NCBI GenBank assembly: GCA_002707685.1
Contig: PANQ01000021.1
Coordinates: 34,452-98,451, forward strand
DNA: 64,000 nucleotides
Reading direction: 5' to 3'
Source: Porticoccus sp.
GTDB lineage: Bacteria > Pseudomonadota > Gammaproteobacteria > Pseudomonadales > Porticoccaceae
Positions 38,690-48,444 of the stretch are shown here, piece after piece. Below the pieces are notes generated by a model, which ran no database searches, was not told the origin of the DNA, and saw only the letters and a program-made list of their open reading frames with translations. The number at the start of each line of letters is the position of its first letter. Within the stretch, counting starts at the first letter, position 1. The translations under genes were made by a program, and so were the position numbers.

Positions 38690-41500
38690 ATGAAAAAGCT
38701 ACAGATGTTTCTCCGCTGGAGTCTGATCAGCGTTGCGCTGCTGGTAGTTGTGGTGCTTTCACTGCTGCCGTTTATGATTCGCTGGCAAGGCACTGTCTGG
38801 CTTGAGCAGCAAGGGCTGGATGCCGATATCGGTTATGTGGAAATCCGCCCGATGCTGGGCACGGTGCAAGTGAACAACGTCCACATCCAGTCTCCCGACG
38901 GTGAGCGATTGATACTCGACCAGCTGTTGTTCGATATTGCCTGGAACCCCCTCTTTGAAAACAGCCTGTACATTGAAGAGGTATCCATTGAAGGGTTGAC
39001 GCTTGATCTGGCGATGACGCCTTCCGGTCTGCGTGTGGGCGGTATCCCATTGCCCACCGACGAGGCCGCGCCGGATACAGCGGGCCCGCCACTGTTTGAG
39101 CGATTGGCGCTGGATCAGTTTCAGCTTCGCGATCTGACATTTTGTTACCTCCCGATGAATGAGCGCGGTGAACAGCAGGCGAACCAGTGTGCCGGGCTGG
39201 ATGCATTGCGGCTCAGTGACCTCACCATAGCATTGGGTGAGATGCCCTCACTGTCGCTGCCCGGCGTATCACTCCGTGGGCTGCGCTGGTTTGACCGGCT
39301 TGACCCCCTGCAACTGGCGGCGGTCGAGTCACTGTCCGTCACCGGTCTGAGCAGTCCCGATATGACTCGCTGGCAGTTGGAGACGGTCAATCTTCAGTCG
39401 CTGGCTCTGTTGCCGGGGGACACGCCTGCCGTGCAACTGAATGAGCTGGTGTTGACCGGTTTCAACCTTGCGGAAGATGTGGAACTGAATTCCGTATCGC
39501 TTGATGCCCTTGCTGTCGGGCTGGCACTCGACCAGACCAATGGTCTGACATTTGCGCCGGCACTGCTGAAACGCGTGGGCCAGCTCTCGTCCGAGACTGC
39601 TTCCCAGGGGGCTGTCGATGCGAGTGGCGAGGCAGACGACAGGCAGATCAAGCTGAAGCAGTTTGCCCTGCGGCAACTCGACATTGCGGCTGACCGACCA
39701 CTATTGTCTGCCGGCAAACTGCGGTTCAGCGATATGCGGTTGGCAGGTGCAGCGGTGGCGGTGGATACCCTGGCCCTCGGCCATCTCAACCTGCTCCCCG
39801 GTGCAGAGGAGGCACTGGCGTTGGACAGTCTTGAGGTGCGGGGGCTTGATGTGAACCGGGATGTCGCTATCGCCGGACTGACGCTGGGCGACCTTCAGGT
39901 GCGCCTGGAGACCGGCCCGCAGGGCGCACTGGCATTTGCACCAACGCTGATCAATCAGCTTGCGCTGACGCCGGAAAAAAATGATGGTGTCGCGGAGGGT
40001 GTTGAACCGCCAGCGGAGGAACCCGTTGCCATGGGTTTTGAGATGGGTGATCTGCAACTGGGATCGCTGGCCGTTTTCGCCGATCGTGAGTTACTGTCGC
40101 TCGATGCGCTCGGTTTGCAACAGTTGAAACTTGCCAGCGATCAGGTCGAGCTGGCCCGGCTGGAGGTGTCCACGGTGGATTTTCTTGCGCCCGCCCCGGG
40201 TACCGCCAAGGTGAGTCACTATGTGCAAATCCCCCGGTTATCCCTGGACAACCTAGCAAAAAATTCCGGTACGCTCAGTCTCGGGAAACTCCAGATAGGC
40301 GATCCCGAGATCTTTGTGCACCGCAATGCCGATGGCATGCTGTCGATGTTCAGCGAGCTCGCCGTTTTGCTGGGGCAGGATGACGAGCCGGCTGCGGGTG
40401 GGTCAGAGGATTCGCAACCCGCCACAGAAAACGCGCCGCCGTTAAAGCTGCAACTGGCGTCTCTGACGATTGGCGAGCAGGGCCGGTTGCACGTATTGGA
40501 CGAAAGTGTGTCGCCGCCGCTGGATCAACACTTTACTGACGTTGATGTAAGGGTCAGCCATCTTGGCGGTGACAGACCTGATACCTCTGCTGATGTGAAT
40601 CTGAATATGGCTCTGAATCAGTTTGGTGCGCTGTCCCTGGCAGGCCAGATTGCCCCCTTTGGCGACACCATAAGCACAGATCTCGAAGGGGAGATCAAAG
40701 GCATTGATGTGCGCGACATTTCCGGTTACGCAAAAAAATTCAGCGGTTATCACCTCGACCAGGGGCTGGTAGATGTCGACATGAGTGTCGATATTCTTGA
40801 AGATACCATTGATGCGGTGGTCACCACCCGCTTCCACAAGCTGCAGGTATCACCGGTGAGCAAAGCCGACCTTGAAGCGGGTGCCGCTGAGCTGGGCGTA
40901 CCACTGGAGTTCGCCCTGTCATTGTTGCGCGATAAAAATGGCATGATCGAATTGAAGCTGCCGATTAGCGGCAATATCAATTCGCCGACTTTTTCCATCA
41001 GGCATATTGTCAACAAGGTCATGTTCAAGGTGATTAAAGAGACGGTGATCAATTATTACCTGCCTTTTGGGCTGGTGGTGAAGACGTTGGTTGGCGACAG
41101 CCTGGCCGGGATGGGGTTTGAGCCGGTGGTCTTTGCGCCGGGTACGGCGGCATTGGATGATGCCGGCGAGGCTAATCTCAACCGTCTCTCGGACATGCTG
41201 CAAAAACGCCAGCAGCTGCAATTGGTGTTCTGTGCGCCCGCTACCCTGCAGGACTGGGCCGCGCAATTTTCACCGGATGAGCTGGCAAGTCCGCAGTCAT
41301 CAGAGGAAAATCCCCCGCCTCCCGACATCACGGCAGAGCAATCTGCCGGTTTGGCCGCGCTGGCCAATCAGCGCACCGCAGCCGCCAAGCAGTACCTGAT
41401 TGATCGGGGTATTGATCAGGGGCAGATGGTCCTCTGTACTGGAAAACTTGATCAGACCAGTACCCTGCGCCCGGAGATGTCCATTACCGTTGGCCAGTAA
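38690..41500 (+). CDS. Large DUF748/AsmA-like envelope protein
   Basis: A 936-residue protein with one N-terminal membrane anchor (about residues 9-30, [18 protein letters not shown]) and a long periplasmic part rich in short beta-type repeats such as [19 protein letters not shown] and [11 protein letters not shown]. This pattern and the C-terminal [34 protein letters not shown] fit DUF748, a relative of AsmA/TamB bridge proteins thought to handle outer-membrane lipids or proteins. The last 130 residues ([24 protein letters not shown]) look OmpA-like. A bridge role is inference. It lies between parE and parC without obvious functional link. Confidence 0.75.
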   Translation: MKKLQMFLRWSLISVALLVVVVLSLLPFMIRWQGTVWLEQQGLDADIGYVEIRPMLGTVQVNNVHIQSPDGERLILDQLLFDIAWNPLFENSLYIEEVSIEGLTLDLAMTPSGLRVGGIPLPTDEAAPDTAGPPLFERLALDQFQLRDLTFCYLPMNERGEQQANQCAGLDALRLSDLTIALGEMPSLSLPGVSLRGLRWFDRLDPLQLAAVESLSVTGLSSPDMTRWQLETVNLQSLALLPGDTPAVQLNELVLTGFNLAEDVELNSVSLDALAVGLALDQTNGLTFAPALLKRVGQLSSETASQGAVDASGEADDRQIKLKQFALRQLDIAADRPLLSAGKLRFSDMRLAGAAVAVDTLALGHLNLLPGAEEALALDSLEVRGLDVNRDVAIAGLTLGDLQVRLETGPQGALAFAPTLINQLALTPEKNDGVAEGVEPPAEEPVAMGFEMGDLQLGSLAVFADRELLSLDALGLQQLKLASDQVELARLEVSTVDFLAPAPGTAKVSHYVQIPRLSLDNLAKNSGTLSLGKLQIGDPEIFVHRNADGMLSMFSELAVLLGQDDEPAAGGSEDSQPATENAPPLKLQLASLTIGEQGRLHVLDESVSPPLDQHFTDVDVRVSHLGGDRPDTSADVNLNMALNQFGALSLAGQIAPFGDTISTDLEGEIKGIDVRDISGYAKKFSGYHLDQGLVDVDMSVDILEDTIDAVVTTRFHKLQVSPVSKADLEAGAAELGVPLEFALSLLRDKNGMIELKLPISGNINSPTFSIRHIVNKVMFKVIKETVINYYLPFGLVVKTLVGDSLAGMGFEPVVFAPGTAALDDAGEANLNRLSDMLQKRQQLQLVFCAPATLQDWAAQFSPDELASPQSSEENPPPPDITAEQSAGLAALANQRTAAAKQYLIDRGIDQGQMVLCTGKLDQTSTLRPEMSITVGQ

Positions 41501-41544
41501 TCCATAACCGCAAACCCGTTGTCACCGCACGAGCAGTAAAATTT

Positions 41545-43800
41545 ATGACAGAGACCACCATCATTAATCCGGCGATTGAACAGATACCGCTGCGCAGCTA
41601 TACCGAAAAAGCCTACCTTGATTACTCCATGTATGTGATTCTCGATCGGGCATTGCCGCATATCGGTGATGGCCTGAAGCCGGTTCAGCGGCGAATCATT
41701 TATGCCATGAGTGAGCTGGGGCTCAAATCCACGGCCAAGCACAAGAAATCCGCCCGCACCGTGGGTGACGTCATCGGTAAATTCCATCCCCACGGGGACA
41801 GCGCGGCCTATGAGGCGATGGTATTGATGGCGCAGCCGTTCTCCTACCGCTATCCCCTGGTGGACGGCCAGGGTAACTGGGGTTCATCCGATGACCCAAA
41901 ATCCTTTGCTGCAATGCGTTATACGGAATCGAAGCTGGCGCATTTTGCCGAGCTGCTGTTGTCGGAGTTGGCTCAGGGTACGGTTGACTGGAAAGCCAAT
42001 TTTGACGGTACCCTCGATGAGCCCATCACACTGCCGGCACGCGCCCCCCATGTGTTATTGAATGGTACGACCGGTATTGCTGTGGGCATGGCTACAGACA
42101 TTCCACCGCACAACCTGCGGGAGTTAATCAGTGCCTGCGTACATTTACTGGATCAGCCAGGCGCTACCACGGCGGAATTGTGTGAGCATATACAGGGACC
42201 GGATTATCCCACCGAAGCGGAAGTGATTACGCCCCGGGAGGATATCCTGAAAACCTATGAGACCGGCCGGGGCAGCCTGAAAATGCGCGCTGTCTGGCAG
42301 TCGGAACAGGGCGATATTATCGTCACCGGCCTGCCTTTTCAGGTATCTGGCGCCCGGGTTCTGGAACAGATTGCCGCCCAGATGCAGGCCAAAAAGTTAC
42401 CGATGGTTGCGGATTTGCGCGATGAGTCCGATCACGAGAATCCGACCAGGCTGGTGATTGTACCCCGCTCCAACCGGGTTGATCTGGACGGGTTGATGCA
42501 GCATTTGTTTGCCACCACGGACCTGGAAAAGAACTATCGGGTTAACCTCAATATGATCGGAGTGGACGGTCGCCCCGAAGTGAAGCCCCTCAATAAAATT
42601 CTTACCGAGTGGCTCGCCTACCGCATGGATACCGTGCGCCGTCGGTTGCAGTTCCGGCTGGACAAGGTGGACCACCGGCTGCACCTGCTGGAAGGCCTGT
42701 TGATCGCCTTTCTGAATATCGATGAAGTGATTCACATTATTCGCAGTGAGGATGAGCCAAAACCGGTATTGATCCAGCGTTTTAGTCTCAGTGATATCCA
42801 GGCAGAGTACATTCTCGATACCAAGCTGCGTCAGTTGGCCCGATTGGAGGAGGTTCGCATACGTGCCGAGCAGGAAGCGCTGGCGGCGGAAAAACTCGAG
42901 CTGGAAAAAATTCTCGGTTCTGCAAAGCGTCTCAAGACCCTGGTGCGCAATGAACTGCTGGTCGTGGCCGATGAATTCGGTGATGAACGCCGTTCACCAC
43001 TGACCCGCCGCGAAGAAGCCAAGGCATTTTCTGAAACCGAACTGCTGGTGTCCGAACCGGTCACGGTGGTGTTATCGGAAAAAGGCTGGATACGCGCTGC
43101 CAAAGGCCATGAGGTCGATGGTGCATCACTCAGCTATAAATCCGGCGATCGCTTTCTCTGTGCGGCCAGGGGGCGCAGTAATCAGTCAGTGGTTTTACTG
43201 GATTCCACCGGTCGAACCTATTCGCTGGCGGTCCACAACCTGCCCTCGGCGAGGGGGCAGGGTGAGCCCGTCACCGGTCGCCTTAATCCCCCTTCCGGCG
43301 CCGGTTTTGTGAGCGTGATAATGGGCGATGATTCGCAACAGGTACTGATGGCCACTGATGCCGGTTACGGTTTTATGGCCAATCTGGCAGACCTGCACAG
43401 TAAAAACCGGGCGGGTAAAACGACCCTGACGATTCCCAAGGGTGGTCGGGTCATCAAGCCGGTGGCGATTTCTGACCGTGAAAACAGTCTGGTGGTGGCT
43501 GTCAGCAACGAAGGCCGTATGTTGGCGTTTCCACTGGCAGAGCTCCCCCGTTTGGCGCGAGGCAAGGGAAACAAGATCCTCAGTATACCCTCCTCCCGAG
43601 TTCAGTCCCGGGAAGAGTTTATGGTGGCGGTGGCGGTCGTGACCCCGGCGCAGCAATTGCTGGTGTTCTCGGGTAAACGTCATCTGAACATCAGGGCCAG
43701 CGATCTTGAGCATTATCGCGGAGAGCGCGGCCGCCGTGGCAATAAACTGCCCCGGGGCTTCCAGAAAGTGGACAGGGTGGAGGTGGCCGGTAATGATTAA
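41545..43800 (+). CDS. parC: DNA topoisomerase IV subunit A
   Basis: DNA-cleaving subunit of topoisomerase IV. The 751 residues include the catalytic tyrosine Y126 in [10 protein letters not shown]. The quinolone-resistance region [14 protein letters not shown] carries S86 and E90, equivalent to S80 and E84 of E. coli ParC and thus the susceptible form. The C-terminal beta-pinwheel follows from about residue 500. The start ATG has only a weak ribosome binding site. Confidence 0.97.
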   Translation: MTETTIINPAIEQIPLRSYTEKAYLDYSMYVILDRALPHIGDGLKPVQRRIIYAMSELGLKSTAKHKKSARTVGDVIGKFHPHGDSAAYEAMVLMAQPFSYRYPLVDGQGNWGSSDDPKSFAAMRYTESKLAHFAELLLSELAQGTVDWKANFDGTLDEPITLPARAPHVLLNGTTGIAVGMATDIPPHNLRELISACVHLLDQPGATTAELCEHIQGPDYPTEAEVITPREDILKTYETGRGSLKMRAVWQSEQGDIIVTGLPFQVSGARVLEQIAAQMQAKKLPMVADLRDESDHENPTRLVIVPRSNRVDLDGLMQHLFATTDLEKNYRVNLNMIGVDGRPEVKPLNKILTEWLAYRMDTVRRRLQFRLDKVDHRLHLLEGLLIAFLNIDEVIHIIRSEDEPKPVLIQRFSLSDIQAEYILDTKLRQLARLEEVRIRAEQEALAAEKLELEKILGSAKRLKTLVRNELLVVADEFGDERRSPLTRREEAKAFSETELLVSEPVTVVLSEKGWIRAAKGHEVDGASLSYKSGDRFLCAARGRSNQSVVLLDSTGRTYSLAVHNLPSARGQGEPVTGRLNPPSGAGFVSVIMGDDSQQVLMATDAGYGFMANLADLHSKNRAGKTTLTIPKGGRVIKPVAISDRENSLVVAVSNEGRMLAFPLAELPRLARGKGNKILSIPSSRVQSREEFMVAVAVVTPAQQLLVFSGKRHLNIRASDLEHYRGERGRRGNKLPRGFQKVDRVEVAGND

Positions 43801-43919
43801 CGCCGGTTTGGTCGCGTTGCTCACTTTGCTGTTTACCGGCTGAGTGATTTTCACTATATTTGAAGTGGTTAGAGCGGGGCTGCTGCCCACCGTATAAATC
43901 TCGTCCAGAGGATGAACAG

Positions 43920-44084
43920 ATGGATAATAATAAGGTGTTGCTGGTTATTGCGTCGCTGTTACTGCCACCACTGGCCGTGTTCCTGAAAAAGGGAGCCGGT
44001 AAGGATCTGGTGATCAATATTGTGCTCTGCCTGTGCTTCTGGGTGCCGGGTATCCTGCATGCGCTTTGGGTGACGTTGGCCTGA
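43920..44084 (+). CDS. YqaE/Pmp3-family small membrane protein
   Basis: A 54-residue hydrophobic protein (MDNNKVLLVIASLLLPPLAVFLKKG...VPGILHALWV) with two membrane helices and the LPPLAVFLKKG and PGILHA motifs of the UPF0057/Pmp3 family. These proteins affect membrane potential and salt or stress tolerance. AGAGGA lies about seven bases before ATG 43920. It heads a run of small membrane genes ending in mscS. Confidence 0.85.
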   Translation: MDNNKVLLVIASLLLPPLAVFLKKGAGKDLVINIVLCLCFWVPGILHALWVTLA

Positions 44085-44119
44085 ACCGAAGATTGGCAGG
44101 GGGGTGACAGGAAGTTCGC

Positions 44120-44332
44120 ATGGCATTCAGTCAATACAAGGTGATGGCAATCAGCGAGGGCGCCCTGGGAACGATTTTTCTCGGTGCCTCCGGCTTTCCC
44201 CTGAAAAAAATGGAAACGGTCCTCAACGAGCAGGCGGCTGAGGGCTGGCAGTTGGTTTTCCAGGTGGTGGAAAGCCGTCGTCTCTGGTTGTTCTGGGCAC
44301 GTGAAACCGTCATCGTTACCCTGGGCAAATAA
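44120..44332 (+). CDS. DUF4177 protein
   Basis: A 70-residue soluble protein with QYKVMAISEG...LNEQAAEGWQLVFQVVESRRLWLFWARETVIVTL, the DUF4177 pattern (a short beta-strand fold with the AAEGWQL motif). Function unknown. AGGAAG precedes the ATG. It is placed between the Pmp3-like and TM2-domain genes in the same direction. Confidence 0.8.
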   Translation: MAFSQYKVMAISEGALGTIFLGASGFPLKKMETVLNEQAAEGWQLVFQVVESRRLWLFWARETVIVTLGK

Positions 44333-44335
44333 CCG

Positions 44336-44722
44336 GTGGCTCTCCGCGACGAACAATGCCGGGAGGACCGGCTTCGCAACCGAATTGCGGAACTTCCCGC
44401 AGAGCAGCGCAGGGTTTTTCACGGGCGCATGGCGAGGCGTCTCAAAGATCCGGACAGCTATGCGGTGCTGAACTATTTGTTTATCGCCGGGTTGCATCAT
44501 TTTTACCTCAGGCGCTGGTTTCGCGGTGCAGTCAATCTGGCTGTTTTTCTGGTCGGTCTGGCTTGCCTGCTCACTGGTCAATGGCGCTGGGGGCTTGGCT
44601 TGTTACTTTTGATTACGTTGATTGAATTGCCAGCGCTGTTCTGTTCTCAGCGCATTGTATTGCGATATAACAACGACCTGGCTGAATCGCAGTTAGCGGA
44701 GACTGGTCACAGTCAGAACTGA
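44336..44722 (+). CDS. TM2-domain-like membrane protein
   Basis: A 128-residue protein with an N-terminal charged region (RDEQCREDRLRNRIAELP) followed by YAVLNYLFIAGLHHFYLRRWFRGAVNLAVFLVGL, which resembles the TM2 domain (a GxHxFYLG-type turn between two helices). Further hydrophobic stretches end near residue 105. GTG 44336 starts three bases after the DUF4177 stop, so it is probably co-transcribed. Function unknown. Confidence 0.72.
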   Translation: MALRDEQCREDRLRNRIAELPAEQRRVFHGRMARRLKDPDSYAVLNYLFIAGLHHFYLRRWFRGAVNLAVFLVGLACLLTGQWRWGLGLLLLITLIELPALFCSQRIVLRYNNDLAESQLAETGHSQN

Positions 44723-44745
44723 TTTTTTACTTAATGGAGCGTGTG

Positions 44746-45552
44746 ATGGAAACGATAGGAAATGCCATTATTTTTTATGGCCTGAAGGTTGTTATGGCAG
44801 CCGTTATCTTTTTTGTGGGTAAATTTCTGGCTGGCTGGCTGAGGGGCCTGGTAGCCGGTTTGATGAAAAAGAAAGACATGGATGTGGCGATTCAGCAGTT
44901 TGTCTCTACGCTGGTTTACTACGCACTTTTGACCTTTGTCTGTATTGCAGCACTGGGTCAGCTGGGTATACACACGGCCTCCCTGGTGGCCGTGGTGGGT
45001 GCCGCCGGTCTCGCCGTTGGCCTGGCTTTACAGGGCTCGCTGGCCAATTTTGCCGCCGGTGTACTGATTCTGATTTTTCGTCCCTTTCGTGTTGGAGACT
45101 ATGTTGAAGTGGCCGGTGTCGGTGGTACGGTGTCGAAAATACTGGTATTTACTACCGAGCTGAACACCCCGGACAACAAGCGGATTGTGATTCCCAATGG
45201 CCAGGTGATGAGCGGCACCATTACCAACTACTCCACCCACGATACCCGCCGGGTCGACCTGGTTATCGGTATCAGTTACGGCGATGACATCGACAAGGCC
45301 AAGGCGGTGCTGCGTGAAGTGGTCGAAGCGGATGAGCGTGTGCTGGCAGATCCGGCGCCGAATATCGCGGTTACCCAGCTGGCGGACAGCAGTGTCAATC
45401 TGATAGTCCGGCCCTGGGTTGCCACGGGTGATTACTGGGGGGTCTACTGGGATCTCACAGAAGCCATCAAGAAACGCTTTGATAAGGAAGAGATTTCCAT
45501 TCCCTTCCCGCAGCGCGATGTGCACTTGTACCCGGCGGCCGAAAACGCTTGA
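44746..45552 (+). CDS. mscS: Small-conductance mechanosensitive channel
   Basis: A 268-residue MscS channel that opens under membrane tension to release solutes after hypo-osmotic shock. Three N-terminal helices lead to the pore helix AAGLAVGLALQGSLANFAAGVLILIFRPFRVGDYVEV, the family signature, followed by the cytoplasmic beta and alpha/beta domains (VIPNGQVMSGTITNYS). ATG 44746 is preferred over ATG 44734 because GGAG lies six to seven bases before it. A strong terminator follows. Confidence 0.94.
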   Translation: METIGNAIIFYGLKVVMAAVIFFVGKFLAGWLRGLVAGLMKKKDMDVAIQQFVSTLVYYALLTFVCIAALGQLGIHTASLVAVVGAAGLAVGLALQGSLANFAAGVLILIFRPFRVGDYVEVAGVGGTVSKILVFTTELNTPDNKRIVIPNGQVMSGTITNYSTHDTRRVDLVIGISYGDDIDKAKAVLREVVEADERVLADPAPNIAVTQLADSSVNLIVRPWVATGDYWGVYWDLTEAIKKRFDKEEISIPFPQRDVHLYPAAENA

Positions 45553-45564
45553 AGGTCAATGCTC

Positions 45565-45590
45565 AAGGCCCCTGTGAAGGGGCCTTTTTT
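45565..45590 (+). terminator. Rho-independent terminator after mscS
   Basis: AAGGCCCC (45565-45572) pairs perfectly with GGGGCCTT (45579-45586) around a six-base loop. T residues run through 45585-45590. Confidence 0.88.
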
Positions 45591-45613
45591 GTTCTATAAA
45601 TAGAGAGGCATAT

Positions 45614-45862
45614 ATGGGTATTCTTTCCTGGATCGTACTTGGCCTAGTGGCTGGAATTCTTGCCAAATGGATCATGCCGGGCAGGGATGGTGGTGGGTTT
45701 ATTCTCACGGTGCTGTTGGGTATTGCCGGCGCTTTTGTCGGTGGCTGGATTGGTTCGCTACTGGGCTTTGGTGGTGCGGGTGGTTTCAGTTTAGCCAGTA
45801 TTGCTACGGCCACGGTGGGCGCCATTCTGATCTTGTTGCTTTACCGGCAGTTGAGAAAATAG
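45614..45862 (+). CDS. GlsB/YeaQ/YmgE-family stress-response membrane protein
   Basis: An 82-residue glycine-rich membrane protein with three hydrophobic helices: GILSWIVLGLVAGILAKWIMPG, GGFILTVLLGIAGAFVGGWIGSLLG and ASIATATVGAILILLLYR. This is the transglycosylase-associated (YeaQ/YmgE) family, induced under envelope or general stress. GAGAGG precedes the ATG. It is its own transcription unit between two terminators. Confidence 0.92.
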   Translation: MGILSWIVLGLVAGILAKWIMPGRDGGGFILTVLLGIAGAFVGGWIGSLLGFGGAGGFSLASIATATVGAILILLLYRQLRK

Positions 45863-45924
45863 TGAATTCCGACACTTGTAGTGATTGACTGCTCCTCTTT
45901 CAATTTTTGCAAGCCCCGGCCCCC

Positions 45925-45957
45925 AAAAACGCAGCTTTTACCAAGCTGCGTTTTTTT
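45925..45957. terminator. Bidirectional terminator between glsB-like gene and aceK
   Basis: AAAAACGCAGCTT (45925-45937) pairs with AAGCTGCGTTTTT (45943-45955) around TTACC. The A-run and T-run flank the stem, so it can stop both the plus-strand stress gene and the minus-strand aceK transcript. Confidence 0.85.
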
Positions 45958-45999
45958 AACGTATCAAATTGGTTGAATAATTGAGGGGTTAGGAGCGTG

Positions 46000-47751
46000 T
46001 TACCGGGCGCGATCAAAGCGTCGTTTGCGACGGTAGGGAAATACATCGACAATTTTGCCGTTGCGAATTTGTTCCTGCAGCCCCCACCAGAATTCCACAT
46101 CATAGATATCGCTGTGCAGCGCTTGAAAGGCTTCCCGGGCAACGGGATTGCCGGAGAAGAATAACCGGAATTCCTCTGGAAAAATATCGTTGGTGCCCAC
46201 GGTATACCAGGGGGTGGCAGACATCTCCTCCTCGTCAGTCTTCGGTTGAGGGATGCGCCTGAAGTGACACTCGGTCAATGGGCAGATTTCATCGTAATCG
46301 TAAAACACCACCCGGTTGTGGCGGGTGACCCCGAAATTTTTCAGCAGCATGTCACCCGGAAAAATATTTGCCGCCGCCAGTTGTTTGATGGCGTTGCCGT
46401 ATTCTTCGATGATGTTACAGGTTTGTTGTTCATCAGCCCGCTGCAGGTAGATGTTGAGCGGTGTCATGCGGCGCTCGGTGTAGAGGTGCTTGATGATCAG
46501 CCGGTCTCCCTCGAAGGTCAGCAGGGAGGGTGCGACTTTCTGTAACTCGGCGAGCAGTTCGTCGGAGAAGCGATCCACCGGAAATGAAAAATTGGCAAAC
46601 TCCTGGGTATCGGCCATCCGCCCGATACGGTCGTGCCGGGAGACCATGTTGTACTTTTCCCGCACGATTTCGTGGGTGACCTCCTTGGGTGGATCGAAGC
46701 GATCCTTGATGATTTTAAAGACGATATCGTAGGACGGCAGCGTGAATACCGACATCACCATCCCCTTGATGCCCGGTGCAATGACAAACTGATCCTGAGA
46801 GTTCCTCAGGTGACTGACAAATTCCCGGTAAAATTCTGTCTTGGCGTGTTTGGGAAAACCGATGGACGTGTAGATTTCGTTGTCGCCCTTGTGGGGCATC
46901 AATTGCTTTAAAAAATGCAGATAGAGGTAGGGCAGTGGGGCATCCACCATGAAGTGGGTTCGGGTAAAACTGAACACCACGCTCATCTCTTCCTTGTTGA
47001 AAATGGCTGTATCAATAAACAGGCCGCCTTTTTCATTGTTCAGTACGGGCAGCACCAGTGGAAAAAGCCGGTCGCCGTCGATGATGCGACCGACGATATA
47101 GGCCGCCTTGCTGCGATAAAACACCGAGTCAAGCGTATCAAATTTCAGTGCCGAAACCGGATTCTTCAGGTGGGGCAGTAGCTGCTCGTTAAATTCCTGC
47201 ACGATGAAGTTCACATCCCTGGTGAGGTTTTCCGGTGGCGTAGAGAACTCTGCATCCAGCAGAATCTGCTCAAACACGGCGGCGATATCGTCAATACCCT
47301 CATAGCGCACGTAAATGCTGTATTCCGCTTCCGGTATCGACGCCATTTGTGAAGACAGTACGTAGATCAGATCATCGTCAATCTTGTCGTGATCATTGAT
47401 GCAGCCAAATACGGAATTGAAAAAAGTCTCGGCAATTTCGTAATTGGGGAAGTTGAAAACCAGTTGGGTATAGACAGCCTTTGCCTGGCGCCATAATTCC
47501 AGATCGGTAATATCCTTATTGGTCACCGTGGCGAGCAGCTCCGATACCTGGCGCACTTTGGTCTTGTAGAGTTCCAGTCGGTCCACGTTGGCGCTCTGCA
47601 CTGCATGCCAGTCGGCTTTTTCAAAGCGCGCCTTGGCGCCGAGAGTCATATTCAGGTAATCGGCAAAATAGCTGCGGAAGCCATTGAGGATGGTTTTCGA
47701 CATCCGCCGCGCAGTGCTGTTACGAAAAAACCGGGGGTCCGGAGCGGTCAT
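46000..47751 (-). CDS. aceK: Isocitrate dehydrogenase kinase/phosphatase
   Basis: AceK inactivates isocitrate dehydrogenase by phosphorylation and reactivates it, directing carbon into the glyoxylate shunt on acetate or fatty acids. The 583-residue length fits E. coli (578). The ATP-binding loop is APGIKGMVMSVFTLPSYDIVFKI and the catalytic region is FPGDMLLKNFGVTRHNRVVFYDYDEI. No aceA or aceB is adjacent. It begins only 18 bases after the lambda-P-like gene, so it may share that transcript. Confidence 0.97.
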   Translation of the reverse strand: MTAPDPRFFRNSTARRMSKTILNGFRSYFADYLNMTLGAKARFEKADWHAVQSANVDRLELYKTKVRQVSELLATVTNKDITDLELWRQAKAVYTQLVFNFPNYEIAETFFNSVFGCINDHDKIDDDLIYVLSSQMASIPEAEYSIYVRYEGIDDIAAVFEQILLDAEFSTPPENLTRDVNFIVQEFNEQLLPHLKNPVSALKFDTLDSVFYRSKAAYIVGRIIDGDRLFPLVLPVLNNEKGGLFIDTAIFNKEEMSVVFSFTRTHFMVDAPLPYLYLHFLKQLMPHKGDNEIYTSIGFPKHAKTEFYREFVSHLRNSQDQFVIAPGIKGMVMSVFTLPSYDIVFKIIKDRFDPPKEVTHEIVREKYNMVSRHDRIGRMADTQEFANFSFPVDRFSDELLAELQKVAPSLLTFEGDRLIIKHLYTERRMTPLNIYLQRADEQQTCNIIEEYGNAIKQLAAANIFPGDMLLKNFGVTRHNRVVFYDYDEICPLTECHFRRIPQPKTDEEEMSATPWYTVGTNDIFPEEFRLFFSGNPVAREAFQALHSDIYDVEFWWGLQEQIRNGKIVDVFPYRRKRRFDRAR

Positions 47752-47769
47752 GGAATCAGTCCAGCTGGG

Positions 47770-48444
47770 TTATTCATCGAGCTTTAAATCAGCTTTCAGT
47801 TCTGCCAGTCGTTGCCGCGACACTTCGCGACTCAACGGCGGTTTCTCCGTTGCTTCCCCTGCGGGATCCGGTAAGGCCAACTGCCGACCCTTGCCAAGTT
47901 CGCGACATAGCCGCCGATAATGATCGAGAAACAGGGGGTAGCTGACCGTCTCTGCCTCATGGGCCAACAGGTACCAGCCAGTGGCCAGTCCGGCGTGATA
48001 GACCACCGGGTGAGACCAGTGATGAGCCGCTTTTGGAGAGGGCGCATTGCAGGCTTCGAGATACGCACTGCGCGGCGAGGGCAGCCCCGCCGGGTTCTGA
48101 CAGGCCTCACAACATTGCAGCATGCGATTCAGCGTGGGCAGATAGTCGGATGTTTCGATCACCCGTTTGGCGCCCAGCAGAATCTGATCCCGATCGAAGT
48201 GTGCCAATGCGTCCAGCCACAGGCGTTTTGCCTGATTGAGCAGATCGGTATCGGAGTAGGCACTGTAGAACTGGTTGTGAAAGTTCAGCCGAAACAGGGC
48301 GAACACCTGATTGATGGTGTCTACCAGATGTTCCGGCAGGGGTTCTGGGCGCTCAGGGGGTCGCCCAGCTGCGGTCACTGAGTTCGTCGACGAGGGTGCG
48401 ACTCCGCGTACTGCCTGGTCGATCAGATCGTTGTTGTTTTCCAT
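47770..48444 (-). CDS. Replication protein P-like (lambda-P family) protein
   Basis: A 224-residue protein resembling the phage lambda P/replication protein P family. The central region reads INQVFALFRLNFHNQFYSAY, LLNQAKRLWLDALAHFDRDQILLGAKRVIETSDYLPTLNRML and WSHPVVYHAGLATGWYLLAHE. Lambda P loads the replicative helicase DnaB; the chromosomal copies are poorly studied. AGGAC lies upstream of ATG 48444. The start overlaps the DnaT-like gene by 92 bases, so the two are coupled. A helicase-loader role is inference. Confidence 0.72.
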   Translation of the reverse strand: MENNNDLIDQAVRGVAPSSTNSVTAAGRPPERPEPLPEHLVDTINQVFALFRLNFHNQFYSAYSDTDLLNQAKRLWLDALAHFDRDQILLGAKRVIETSDYLPTLNRMLQCCEACQNPAGLPSPRSAYLEACNAPSPKAAHHWSHPVVYHAGLATGWYLLAHEAETVSYPLFLDHYRRLCRELGKGRQLALPDPAGEATEKPPLSREVSRQRLAELKADLKLDE

